NCBI RefSeq assembly: GCF_003287875.1
Contig: NZ_QMKK01000035.1
Span: forward strand, 62,001-126,000
Direction of reading: 5' to 3'
DNA: 64,000 bases
Origin: Martinezella tropici
Lineage (GTDB): Bacteria; Pseudomonadota; Alphaproteobacteria; Rhizobiales; Rhizobiaceae
A program made the position numbers and the translations under genes. Shown here one piece after another: positions 32,378 through 41,433 of the stretch (position 1 is its first letter; each line of letters opens with the position of its first letter). Below the pieces are notes generated by a model. It worked only from the letters and a program-made list of their open reading frames with translations, ran no database searches and was not told the DNA's origin.

Positions 32378-34120
32378 TCAGCCTGCATCCTGCGACAGGT
32401 CGCGCCTCTGGCGTGACACGTTGCTCTCCTGCCGCTCGCGCGCCATGCGGCTGACGGCGGCCCGCAATTGCGGATGACGCGACATGAAGAGATTGAAGTC
32501 ACGGCGGTCCAGCACGAAGAGCTGACAGAAATCGACGGCGACGACGTCGGCCGTGCGGCGTGCGCCGGTCAGTAGCGCCATTTCGCCGAAGAAGGAGCCG
32601 GCGCCGAGCCGGATCTCGTCATCCTCCAGCTGCACCTCGACCGCGCCGGAGGCGATGAAGAACATGCTGTCGCCGCGATCCCCGGTTCGAATGACGCGGT
32701 CACCCGGCGAGGCCGATCGCGGCCGGAAGAGCAGCAGCAGCTCCTCATGCTCGTTATCGTCAAGTTCGGCAAACATCGGGAAAGTTTCGATGAGCTGCTC
32801 GATTTCGAGATGATGCTGGCGATCGCGCTCCTCGCGCTGCTTGTTGATCGCGGTCAGTTGACGACGCAGGCCGTCCTGCTTGGCCATGCCGTATTTATTT
32901 GCCAAGAACGGCCAGCGGGCAAAGGTCCACTTTTCCAGCTTCTCCGTGGCGTAGAAGGCCAATGGATTGAGCGTGATCGACAGGATCGCGCCGGCAAGGA
33001 TGAGATCCTGCCCTTCCCGTGTCAGCAACCCCAGCGAAACGCCGAGCCCCGCCAGAATGAAGGAGAATTCGCCGATCTGTGCCAGACCTGCCGCAACGGC
33101 AAAGCCGATGCTGGCGGGATAGCGCAGCAACAGCACGACGCCGAAGGCGATCAGCGATTTGCCCAGCATGATCAGCGCAAGCACGCCGATGATCATCAGC
33201 GGTTCGCGGATCAGGACCGAGGGATCGAAAAGCATGCCGACGGATACGAAGAACAGCACCGAAAAGGCATTCTGCAACGGTAGGGAGTCGGCTGCCGCCC
33301 TGTGGCTGAGATGCGATTCACTCATCACGAGGCCGGCAAAGAAGGCACCCAGCGCAAACGACACGCCGAAGATTTCCGCAGCGCCGAAGGCAATGCCGAG
33401 CGCGATCGCCAGAACCGACAGCGTGAAGAGCTCGCGCGAGCCTGTGCGGGCAACCGAGGTCAAAAGCCAAGGCACCACGCGCGGCCCGATGAAGATCGCA
33501 ACGGCTGCGAAGGCGGCCACCTTGAGGAGCGTCATGCCGATCGTCAGCCAGATCGAGCCGGAAGCGGCATGTTCGCCTGCATCGGCGTGACCACCCAGAA
33601 CGCCTGCAAAAGCAGGCAGCAGCACGAGCGCCAGCACCATGGCCAGATCTTCGACGATCAGCCAGCCGACAGCGACGCGGCCATTGGTCGAACTGACCAG
33701 ATTGCGCTCTTCCAGCGCCTTCAACAGCACGACGGTACTGGCAACGGCAAGGCTGAGACCGAAGACCACGCCGGCGCCGACGCTCCAGCCCCATAGCGAC
33801 GTCAACCCGACACCCAGCACCGTCGCGATTGCGATCTGTCCTATGGCGCCCGGAATGGCGACGCCGCGCACCGCCAGAAGGTCGGCGGCGGAGAAGTGCA
33901 GGCCAACGCCGAACATCAGCAGAATGACGCCGATCTCGGCCAACTGCGACGCCAGCGACACATCGGCGACAAAGCCCGGTGTCGACGAGCCGATGATGAC
34001 ACCGGCCACCAGATAGCCGACCAGCGGCGGCAGATGCAGCCTGTCGGCCAGATAGCCGAAAATGGCCGCGAACACGAAGCCGGCGGCAATCAATGCGATC
34101 AATGCAACGTCGTGCGGCAC
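32378..34120 (-). CDS. CPA2 monovalent cation/proton antiporter with C-terminal cyclic-nucleotide-binding domain
   Basis: 580 residues. About 12 membrane helices (1 to ~390) show the Na+/H+ exchanger fold with GYLVAGVIIGSSTPGF, GVGLHFS and VEDLAMVLALVLLPAFAG. The tail, instead of the usual TrkA-N/RCK domain, is a cyclic-nucleotide-binding domain (~440-560) with the phosphate-binding cassette GSFFGEMALLTGARRTADV, which has the conserved Glu and Arg for cAMP/cGMP. Exchange may be gated by a cyclic nucleotide. The transported ion is not readable. Stands alone on the minus strand. Confidence 0.92.
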   Translation of the reverse strand: MPHDVALIALIAAGFVFAAIFGYLADRLHLPPLVGYLVAGVIIGSSTPGFVADVSLASQLAEIGVILLMFGVGLHFSAADLLAVRGVAIPGAIGQIAIATVLGVGLTSLWGWSVGAGVVFGLSLAVASTVVLLKALEERNLVSSTNGRVAVGWLIVEDLAMVLALVLLPAFAGVLGGHADAGEHAASGSIWLTIGMTLLKVAAFAAVAIFIGPRVVPWLLTSVARTGSRELFTLSVLAIALGIAFGAAEIFGVSFALGAFFAGLVMSESHLSHRAAADSLPLQNAFSVLFFVSVGMLFDPSVLIREPLMIIGVLALIMLGKSLIAFGVVLLLRYPASIGFAVAAGLAQIGEFSFILAGLGVSLGLLTREGQDLILAGAILSITLNPLAFYATEKLEKWTFARWPFLANKYGMAKQDGLRRQLTAINKQREERDRQHHLEIEQLIETFPMFAELDDNEHEELLLLFRPRSASPGDRVIRTGDRGDSMFFIASGAVEVQLEDDEIRLGAGSFFGEMALLTGARRTADVVAVDFCQLFVLDRRDFNLFMSRHPQLRAAVSRMARERQESNVSRQRRDLSQDAG

Positions 34121-34227
34121 GGCGGTCCTTCCCGTTTCACGGCGTTAAAGCCTATTCCCTCTGTTGAAGGCTACCTAGCATCGCTTTTGCCGAGCCGTCT
34201 ACCGGGTCGTATGCAACTGAGGAAAAA

Positions 34228-34279
34228 CATCGCCTTGCCGATACACGGAACCCGGTATCAGGCTCAAGGCAAGGCGATG
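34228..34279 (-). terminator. Rho-independent terminator of the polyol dehydrogenase gene
   Basis: Perfect 12-bp inverted repeat (CATCGCCTTGCC at 34228-34239, GGCAAGGCGATG at 34268-34279) with an inner GATAC/GTATC stem. Read on the minus strand, it is followed by TTTTTCC. It lies 14 bases past the stop codon. Confidence 0.85.
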
Positions 34280-34292
34280 TGACAGCTGAAGC

Positions 34293-35339
34293 TTACTGAT
34301 CCAGAACGATCTGCAACTTGACGTCCGTAGGCCGTGCCTCGACGGCTCGGTCGAAGGCCTTGATGGAATCCTCGAAGACAAAGGTTTCCGAGATCAGCGG
34401 CTTCAGATCGACGCGGCCGGATGCGATCAGCGCAATGGAACGTTCGTACTGATGCGCATAGCGGAAGATCGTCTCGATGCGAATTTCCTTGGTCGAAGCC
34501 GTCGAAACGTCAAAGCCGACCGGATTGACCGGCAGGCCGACGGCAACGATGACGCCGCCCGGACGCGGCAGTGCCATGACGGTTTCCCAGGCCTTCGGCG
34601 AACCCGAGCATTCGAAGACGACATCGGCGCCCCAGCCGTCCGTGAGCCGGCTGACCTCTTCCACCAGGTTGTTCTCGCGAATGTTGACGGGGATGACGCC
34701 CTGATACTGAGCGGCGATATCGAGCTTTGGCTGGGCAAGATCGGCAACGATCGCCCGCGCGCAGCCGCCGGCAAGTGCTGCGACCGCAACCATGATGCCG
34801 ATCGGACCGGCACCGAGCACGACGGCGGTGTCGCCGGGCGTGATGCGGGCCTTGGTCGCCGCCTGCATGCCCACCGCGAAGGGCTCGACCATCGCACCTT
34901 CCGCAAAGCTGACATTGTCAGGCAGCTTGAAAGTATAGTTGGCCGGATGAACGACGAAGGGTGTGAGAACGCCATGGATCGGCGGTGTCGCCCAGAAGGT
35001 GACGGCCGGATCGACATTGTACATGCCGAGGCGGCTGGCCTTCGAATTCGCATCGGGAATGCCGGGTTCCATACAGACCCGGTCGCCGACTTTCAGATGC
35101 GTCACGCCGGCACCGACTTCGACCACCGTGCCCGCTGCTTCATGGCCGAGCACCATCGGCGCGTTGACGACGAAGGGGCCGATTTTGCCATGCGTATAGT
35201 AGTGCACGTCGGATCCGCAGACGCCGACGGTATGGATCTTGATCTTCACCTCGCCTTGCCCAACCTCCTGCGGCAGATCGATATCGCGGATCGACAGTTC
35301 ATGCTGACGCTCCAAAACCAGGGCACGCATCTTGCTCAT
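34293..35339 (-). CDS. Zinc-dependent polyol (xylitol/sorbitol) dehydrogenase
   Basis: 348 residues of the medium-chain dehydrogenase family: catalytic zinc site [16 protein letters not shown] and [15 protein letters not shown] Rossmann loop [13 protein letters not shown], and the polyol-type segment [21 protein letters not shown]. It should oxidise xylitol or a related polyol to the ketose using NAD. The structural-zinc four-cysteine loop of alcohol dehydrogenases is absent, as in sorbitol dehydrogenases. ATG at 35339 has GAGG just upstream. Confidence 0.9.
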   Translation of the reverse strand: MSKMRALVLERQHELSIRDIDLPQEVGQGEVKIKIHTVGVCGSDVHYYTHGKIGPFVVNAPMVLGHEAAGTVVEVGAGVTHLKVGDRVCMEPGIPDANSKASRLGMYNVDPAVTFWATPPIHGVLTPFVVHPANYTFKLPDNVSFAEGAMVEPFAVGMQAATKARITPGDTAVVLGAGPIGIMVAVAALAGGCARAIVADLAQPKLDIAAQYQGVIPVNIRENNLVEEVSRLTDGWGADVVFECSGSPKAWETVMALPRPGGVIVAVGLPVNPVGFDVSTASTKEIRIETIFRYAHQYERSIALIASGRVDLKPLISETFVFEDSIKAFDRAVEARPTDVKLQIVLDQ

Positions 35340-35587
35340 CGCCTCTTCCTCTTTCCAAGCAACCAACGCCCCGCTGACACAGGGACGAAACCTTTGTCCG
35401 TTATATCGTGTGAGCTGACGTCATAAAACGATCTTTAAGCGATGCCGATAAACTTCCGCCGCCCTCCTGCAGGCAACAGTTCATCAGCATTAATATTAGG
35501 AATTCCTTATTTTTTAGCTCCCTATTGCCAATATTGACTGGAGTTCCATTTCTTGCCTTTCTAATAATGGAGAAGGAGGGGCTCATT

Positions 35588-35728
35588 ATGACAGTATATG
35601 ATTGGACCGGTCAGCGCGCCCGCCGGATGAAGATGCTGCGTGCGGCAAGCTTCGCAATGCTTCTGATCATCCTGATGGCGATACCCGTGATATTGCTGCA
35701 CTACAACATCATCGAATACCCGCACTGA
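35588..35728 (+). CDS. Small membrane protein of unknown function
   Basis: 46 residues, MTVYDWTGQRARRMKMLRAA then a single hydrophobic helix (SFAMLLIILMAIPVILLHY) and a short tail. AAGGAGG lies eight bases before the ATG at 35588, an unusually good site. The longer open frame from 35525 covers upstream sequence without a site. Positive charges before the helix predict an N-in topology. It lies between the polyol dehydrogenase promoter side and a convergent MFS gene. Function unknown. Confidence 0.65.
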   Translation: MTVYDWTGQRARRMKMLRAASFAMLLIILMAIPVILLHYNIIEYPH

Positions 35729-35750
35729 CCACTTCGGAAAGACATGATCG

Positions 35751-37211
35751 TCACGCCGCCTTCCTCGCCATTTTCGGCTTGCGCGAGACATTGTCACCTG
35801 CCCTGCGGTCCAGCGGCAGGCAGTCCAGTACGGCTAGCAGCGCAATGATACCCAGCATGACGAAAGCCAGGCGGAATTCGATGGCAACGATGCCGCTTGC
35901 ACCAAGCGGCGCGCTGATTGCCTGGCCGATGCGGATGCCGATGGCGCCGACGGCGATGCCCATGCCCATGGTCAGCTGAAAGGCCATGCTGAACAGCGTG
36001 TTGGCGCCTGTCATCTGCTGCGGCGGAATATCGGCAAAAGCGATCGTATTCAGCGCGGTGAAGTGCATCGACCGGCACATGCCGCCGATGAACAGCACCG
36101 GCACGACGAACCAGAGAGGCGTATCGGGCGAAAACAGCGCACAGGCCGCGATGAAGATGGCATTGAGGATGCCGTTGACGATCAGGACCGGCTTGAAACC
36201 GAAGCGGCGCAGGATGGGCGTTGTTGTCGGCTTCATCGCCAGATTGCCGGCAAAGACGGCAAGCGTCAGCATGCCGGCATGAAAGGCGCTGAGCCCGAAG
36301 CCGACCTGAAGCATCAGCGGCAGCAGAAAGGGAACCGCACCGATCGCGGTGCGGAACAGCGATCCGCCTGAGATGGTGATGGCGAAGGTAGGCAGCTTCA
36401 TTCCTGAGAGATCGATGAGCGGGTGCTCCGTCCGGAGAAAATGGAATACGGCAACGGCAAGCAGGACGAAGCCTGCAAGCACATAGGCCCAGGCCTCCAG
36501 CCATAGCGGTTCCGGCCGCCCGATCAGCTCCAACCCATACATCAGGCTCGCCAGACCAATGCCGCTGACGATGAAGCCGATCCAATCGAAAGGCGGACGC
36601 GCCGTACTCTTGGTTTCGGGAATGAGCATGAGCGAAAAGACAAAGGCGAGAATGCCGAGCGGCAGATTGAGGAAGAAGATCCAGCGCCAGCTTGCATGGT
36701 CGGTGATGAAGCCGCCGAGCGGCGGCCCGAGGATCGGCGCCACCAGCGCCGGCCAGGTGATCGTTGCGATAGCCGAAATCAGCTTGTCCTTCGGCGTGTT
36801 GTTCAAAACGACCAGCCTGCCCACCGGCACCATCATCGCCCCGCCGATGCCCTGCAGAATGCGCATGGCGACGAAGGAGCCGACGCTATTGGCAAAGCCG
36901 CACAGGACCGAGGCGAGCGTGAAGACGACGACCGCCGTCGTGAAGACAAGGCGGGCGCCGAAACGATCGCTGATCCAGCCGCTGATCGGAATGAAGACGC
37001 CAAGCGTCAGCAGATAGGCACTCATGCCGATATTGAGATCGACGGGGCGGGCACCGAAGGAAACGGCCATCTGTGGCAATGCAGTCGCGATGACGGTGCC
37101 GTCGAGATTTTCCATGAAGAAGGCGCCTGCCACCAGCAATGCAATCAACAACGACCGGGACCCGGTCTCTTGTCGCTCCTCCCTGTGCCCACACGTGGAC
37201 ATGTCATTCAT
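35751..37211 (-). CDS. DHA2-type multidrug MFS transporter (14 TM)
   Basis: 486-residue EmrB/QacA-type proton-coupled exporter. Motifs: ENLDGTVIATALPQMA in TM1, GWISDRFGARLVF (motif A), RILQGIGGAMMVPVGRLVVL (motif B/C region) and WPALVAPILGPPLGGFI. The length suits 14 helices. ATG at 37211 is chosen over an ATG at 37250. It ends 22 bases from the small membrane protein gene (convergent). Substrate unknown. Confidence 0.92.
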   Translation of the reverse strand: MNDMSTCGHREERQETGSRSLLIALLVAGAFFMENLDGTVIATALPQMAVSFGARPVDLNIGMSAYLLTLGVFIPISGWISDRFGARLVFTTAVVVFTLASVLCGFANSVGSFVAMRILQGIGGAMMVPVGRLVVLNNTPKDKLISAIATITWPALVAPILGPPLGGFITDHASWRWIFFLNLPLGILAFVFSLMLIPETKSTARPPFDWIGFIVSGIGLASLMYGLELIGRPEPLWLEAWAYVLAGFVLLAVAVFHFLRTEHPLIDLSGMKLPTFAITISGGSLFRTAIGAVPFLLPLMLQVGFGLSAFHAGMLTLAVFAGNLAMKPTTTPILRRFGFKPVLIVNGILNAIFIAACALFSPDTPLWFVVPVLFIGGMCRSMHFTALNTIAFADIPPQQMTGANTLFSMAFQLTMGMGIAVGAIGIRIGQAISAPLGASGIVAIEFRLAFVMLGIIALLAVLDCLPLDRRAGDNVSRKPKMARKAA

Positions 37212-37625
37212 CTGTCGGCCACTCCGAATCCGCCTCGCACCCGAATGCATTTAACCGGTTCGGGAACGTTTACGATAGGCCGAAATCGTCCCATCAATCG
37301 ATTGGGCGATCACGTTTCGCGAAGCGAAGGGCGCGCAATTTGATCGGCAAGCCGACCGCCCTCGATCCAAACACGCGTCATGCGAGGCGTGCCGGCAGGT
37401 TCATGTTGGTGAACGGAACGATCAATCCGCCGCCAGTAGGCATGCATGCGCAAGACATGCTAGGGTTTTTCGTCGGAAGAAGGCCGCAGGGAGAACTACA
37501 GGATCAACGTCATAACAATATGGAACAGCCCCAAACTAACCGAGACACGGTTTTAAGCCTCCCAATGGGTCTAGGCTGACGAGTGTCTTCGCAACGGCGC
37601 ATCAATAAGGAACAAGAGCCCCATA
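37212..37625. other. Divergent intergenic region MFS exporter / GntR regulator
   Basis: About 414 bases with no supported gene and no clear repeat. It must contain the divergent promoters of the DHA2 exporter and the GntR-family regulator. Confidence 0.5.
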
Positions 37626-38420
37626 ATGAAACATGGCCACGACGCATTGATCCCCCCGGCGACGCCGGAGTCAAAACTGATCGTAACCCAATCGCCCTTC
37701 GACGCCTTTGTGCGAAAATACGGTACGATCCCGCGGCGCGGCGTCTTCGGCTATTTCGTCCATGAGCTCGGCCGCCGTATCGTGCGCAGCGACTATCCCG
37801 TCGGCACGACGCTGCCGAACGAACCGGACCTCGTCGAACAGTTCGGCATCAGCCGCACCGTCATTCGCGAAGCGATGAAATGCCTTGCCGGCAAGGGGTT
37901 GGTGGAGATCAAGACCCGCGTCGGCACGCGCGTCAAGGAACGTTCCAACTGGCATCACCTCGATACGGACGTCATGGTCTGGTACTACGAAACCGGACCA
38001 TCGGTCGAAATCATGCGCTCGATCAAGGACTTGCGGCTGGCGCTCGAGCCGGAAGCCACCGCCCGTGCGGCTCTGCGCCGCACCGAGAGCGACATTGCCG
38101 CGATCAGTTCCGCCTACGAGGAGATGGCGTCCACCATCGGCGACGTCAATAGCAATGCCGATGCCGACTTGCGCTTCCATACGGCGATCTTCGCCGCCAC
38201 GCACAATATGATCTATTCACAGCTGATCGACCTGATCGCCGTCGGGATCTACGCCAACCGCACTCTTTCCGGCCAGGAAGACATAGCCGAAGGCCAAAAG
38301 CGTGCCCTGCCCCTTCACAAGGCCATCCTCGACGCCATCGTCGCGCAGGATACGGATGCTGCAATCAAGGCATCGAGAAACCTGCTGGATGCCTGGCTTG
38401 CCCGCGACTACGGCTTCTGA
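37626..38420 (+). CDS. GntR-family regulator, FadR subgroup
   Basis: 264 residues: winged-helix domain (~40-105, GTTLPNEPDLVEQFGISRTVIREAMKCLAGKGLVE) and a C-terminal FCD ligand domain (~120-255) with metal-binding positions in DADLRFHTAIFAATHN and LPLHKAILDAI. Such regulators respond to small sugar acids or organic acids. It sits between two DHA2 exporter genes: divergent from the one at 35751 and convergent with the one at 38427 (six bases between stops). Its likely target is itself and a neighbour, by position only. Confidence 0.9.
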   Translation: MKHGHDALIPPATPESKLIVTQSPFDAFVRKYGTIPRRGVFGYFVHELGRRIVRSDYPVGTTLPNEPDLVEQFGISRTVIREAMKCLAGKGLVEIKTRVGTRVKERSNWHHLDTDVMVWYYETGPSVEIMRSIKDLRLALEPEATARAALRRTESDIAAISSAYEEMASTIGDVNSNADADLRFHTAIFAATHNMIYSQLIDLIAVGIYANRTLSGQEDIAEGQKRALPLHKAILDAIVAQDTDAAIKASRNLLDAWLARDYGF

Positions 38421-38426
38421 CGCGGG

Positions 38427-39926
38427 TTAGTGAGTCATCGCATCCTGGGCATCCGTCTTGGGGACGGACGATCCGCGACCAGCGTCACGCGTGACCGGGA
38501 TAAGCCAAATGGTCGCGCAGGTCGTCAAGGCGACGATGACGACGCCCCAGAAGCTCCAGTGCAATGCGGCATTGAAGACGCCCCGAATTGCGGGATCGCC
38601 GACAAGATCGGAAAGGCCGGTCGGCTGGTTGAGGATATCGTGGAGCTTCGCTGCCAGCTCACCGCTGCCGTAATGCGCGATACCGATATTCATGATCGCA
38701 CCGAGCGCGGTTGCGCCAAGCGTGTTGCCGAGACTGCGTGAGAAGATGATCGATGCGGTGGCACTGCCGCGCATCGACCATTCGACGCTTTCCTGCACTA
38801 ACACCACGCTGGTGAGGCTGATAAGGCCCATGCCGAAACCCATCAGGAACGAGCCGATGCCGGCAATCAGCGGACTGCTTTCCGGCATCAGCAACAGCAG
38901 GAAGAGCGAGCCGAAGGGAAACATCAGACTGCCGGCGCGCAAGGTCGTGCGGATACCGAAGGTGCGGAAGAAGCGGCTTGCAAGCATGACGGCGAGTGGC
39001 CAGCCGACGATCAGCATGGTGAGCGTAAAACCTGCCTCGAGCGGCGAACGGCCGAGCACGCCCTGAACGTAGATCGGCAGGACCGTGGTCAGACCGATGA
39101 GCGCCATGCCGGCAAGCAGGGTGGCAGCATTGCTGGTGGCAATCAGCCGCCGGCTCCAGAGAGCGATCGAGATGATCGGCTCAGGCGCGCGCCGCTCCTG
39201 CCGCAGGAACAGGACGCCGGAGACGACGAAGGCGATCGCAAGGGGACAAAGAATGGCAAAGCCCGCATCGGTCTCCGTCAGGATCACGAGCAGCGACACG
39301 ATGGATATCGAAAACAGGATCGTGCCGAGATAGTCGATCTTTGCTTCGCGCGGCGTGACGGACTCATGCAGAAAGATCATGAAACCGGCAATGGCGAGTA
39401 CGCCAAGCGGCAGGTTGATCCAGAAAATCCAGGCCCAGGAGAGGTTGTCGACAATGATGCCGCCGGCAAGCGGGCCGATGACAGCGGAGATCGCCCAGAC
39501 GCTGGCAAGCGCACCCTGCACCTTCGCACGCTCTTCCAGCTTGTAGAGATCGCCCACGACCGTCATGGTTACGGGCTGAATGGCACCCGCACCAAGCCCC
39601 TGCAGCAGCCTGAAGACGATGAGCGAGGCCATCGACCAGGCAAAGCCTGCAAGCGTCGATCCCAGCAGAAAGATGAGGATGCCGCAGACGAGCATGGGCT
39701 TACGGCCGAAAATGTCGGAGAGCTTACCATAGATGACCGTCGTGGTGGACTGCGCCAGGAGAAAGGCGGAAAAGACCCAGCTGTAATAGGTGAAGCCGCC
39801 GAGCTGGCCGACGATACGCGGCATGGCAGTCGCGACGATTGTCGCCTCCACAGCGACCATGAAGGTCGCGAGCATGATCGAGACAATGACCAACGGGCGT
39901 CTCGAGCGATCGACCGTGCTGGACAT
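38427..39926 (-). CDS. DHA2-type MFS transporter (14 TM)
   Basis: 499-residue exporter with VEATIVATAMPRIVGQLGG in TM1, GKLSDIFGRKPML (motif A), RLLQGLGAGAIQPVTMTVVG (motif B) and WAISAVIGPLAGGIIVDN (motif C). ATG at 39926 has AAGGA five bases upstream. It is not closely similar to the exporter at 35751 beyond the family motifs, so a recent tandem duplication is unlikely. Confidence 0.92.
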   Translation of the reverse strand: MSSTVDRSRRPLVIVSIMLATFMVAVEATIVATAMPRIVGQLGGFTYYSWVFSAFLLAQSTTTVIYGKLSDIFGRKPMLVCGILIFLLGSTLAGFAWSMASLIVFRLLQGLGAGAIQPVTMTVVGDLYKLEERAKVQGALASVWAISAVIGPLAGGIIVDNLSWAWIFWINLPLGVLAIAGFMIFLHESVTPREAKIDYLGTILFSISIVSLLVILTETDAGFAILCPLAIAFVVSGVLFLRQERRAPEPIISIALWSRRLIATSNAATLLAGMALIGLTTVLPIYVQGVLGRSPLEAGFTLTMLIVGWPLAVMLASRFFRTFGIRTTLRAGSLMFPFGSLFLLLLMPESSPLIAGIGSFLMGFGMGLISLTSVVLVQESVEWSMRGSATASIIFSRSLGNTLGATALGAIMNIGIAHYGSGELAAKLHDILNQPTGLSDLVGDPAIRGVFNAALHWSFWGVVIVALTTCATIWLIPVTRDAGRGSSVPKTDAQDAMTH

Positions 39927-40291
39927 GGCATTCCTTTCTGACTGCTGCACCCGATGTCGAAGACGCACAGGCCGCGATTAAGGCCATGATCGAGCGCTTA
40001 GCTGTTGGGATCGAAGTCTAGGGACAAGGACGATTGGAGGACGGGGCCCGCGGAATCGTTATAATAAGCTTTGCATATTGATGCCGGTCGATGTCAACTG
40101 GCTAAACGCCGGCGCGTTCGCTTCTTGACTGGCGCAGCTGCCTGAAGTCTCGGAACATCGGATCCAACTGCACTACTGCAGCCATTGACGATATCACATA
40201 ATTGCGCCTTAATGAATTAACTTCTGCAGCTTTGTTCATTTTTTGAACTTATCTGCGGCAGTGCCAACCGAAATTCCAACGGAGCGCGGAA
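39927..40291. other. Divergent intergenic region MFS / ROK regulator
   Basis: About 365 bases with no gene. The right half is AT-rich and holds the small symmetric sequences listed separately before the ROK gene. Confidence 0.5.
40209..40248 (+). promoter_or_regulatory. Possible operator pair before the ROK gene
   Basis: TTAATGAATTAA (40209-40220) and GTTCA-N5-TGAAC (40234-40248) are symmetric AT-rich sequences 43-83 bases before the ROK start. ROK repressors bind AT-rich palindromes and often autoregulate, so these are candidates only. Confidence 0.3.
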
Positions 40292-41425
40292 TTGCTCACC
40301 TCTTCCCAGCAGCAGCTCTTGCGGGTCATCGGCCAGTCAGGTCCTTTGAGCCGCACGGTTTTGGCGGCATCCATGGGCTTGAGCAAAGCCGCCATGAGCG
40401 GAATCGCGCGCGATCTGATTTCCCTTGGCGTCCTGCGGGAGACGGAAACCATCTACGGTCAGGGCCGCCCGTCGATCCTTTTGGATCTGCATCCGGAGGG
40501 CGCCTTCTTCGTCGGGATTTCGCTGCTGGAAGATCCGGCACCCCTGGTGCTCAGCGATTTCAACGGCAATATCATCGCGCGTCAGACCATGCCATTGTCC
40601 CGCGACCCCGATGCCATCGCCGAGATGATCGCCGATACGCTGCCGAAACTGCTCGCAGAACGAGAAGACGCCGACCGCAAGCTTTCCGGTCTCGGCGTGG
40701 CACTCTCCGGCTTCGTCGACGAGAAGCAGGCAAATTGCGTCAAATCCACGCTGCTCGGATGGCAGGACGTGCCGCTTGCCGGCATCATCAGGCAGAAGAC
40801 CGGCATCGACACCTTCATCGAGAACGACGCCAAGGCGGTCGCCGTCAGCGAGAAGCTGTTCGGCAGCGCCCGCGACGTGCAGAATTTCAGCGTCGTTTCC
40901 TTCGACGACGGCATTGGCTGCGCCCATTTCGTCGGCGGAAAACTCTATCGCGGCAATCATGGCGGCGCCGGCGAGATTGCCCATTGCACCATAGAACCCA
41001 ACGGTTCGCCCTGCCGTTGCGGCAAGCGCGGCTGCCTGGACACCGTGGCCTCTCTGAAGGCGATCAAGGAAATGGCGAAGGCGGAGGGTCTTGCCTGCCA
41101 TTCTCTCAATGATCTCGAGACGGAAGCGTCCATCGGCAATGCTGCGGCGATCCGCATCCTGCATCGGGCCGGCAGCGCGCTTGGACTGGCGATTGCCCAT
41201 CTGATCCAGTTCAACGACCCCGGCCTTATCTTGATCACCCACGTCGAGGGGCGGTTCGATGGCCTGCTCGGCACCGTCATGCGGCAGGCAGCCGAAGCCA
41301 ATGTCCTGCCGCGCTATGCCGGCCAGACGCCGATCCGCACGCATCGCGTCGATGGCGATGTCTGGGCGCGGGGTGCTGCCAGCATCGCCGCCCATAATTT
41401 CCTGATTGGTCCCACTCCCTATTGA
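40292..41425 (+). CDS. ROK-family transcriptional regulator
   Basis: 377 residues. The N-terminal helix-turn-helix (SRTVLAASMGLSKAAMSGIARDLISLGVLRE) is followed by a ROK sugar-kinase-like domain with ENDAKAVAVSE, GGAGEIAH and the zinc motif CRCGKRGCLD (usual Glu replaced by Asp). ROK repressors release DNA on binding a sugar. The start is a TTG at 40292 with GGAG seven bases upstream. It precedes the MlrC-type gene by eight bases, so they form an operon. Confidence 0.9.
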   Translation: MLTSSQQQLLRVIGQSGPLSRTVLAASMGLSKAAMSGIARDLISLGVLRETETIYGQGRPSILLDLHPEGAFFVGISLLEDPAPLVLSDFNGNIIARQTMPLSRDPDAIAEMIADTLPKLLAEREDADRKLSGLGVALSGFVDEKQANCVKSTLLGWQDVPLAGIIRQKTGIDTFIENDAKAVAVSEKLFGSARDVQNFSVVSFDDGIGCAHFVGGKLYRGNHGGAGEIAHCTIEPNGSPCRCGKRGCLDTVASLKAIKEMAKAEGLACHSLNDLETEASIGNAAAIRILHRAGSALGLAIAHLIQFNDPGLILITHVEGRFDGLLGTVMRQAAEANVLPRYAGQTPIRTHRVDGDVWARGAASIAAHNFLIGPTPY

Positions 41426-41433
41426 GGTTCCCC

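Noticed and set aside
40234..40248. GTTC-N7-GAAC as a possible LexA site
   Set aside because: Alphaproteobacterial LexA binds direct GTTC-N7-GTTC repeats; this one is inverted.
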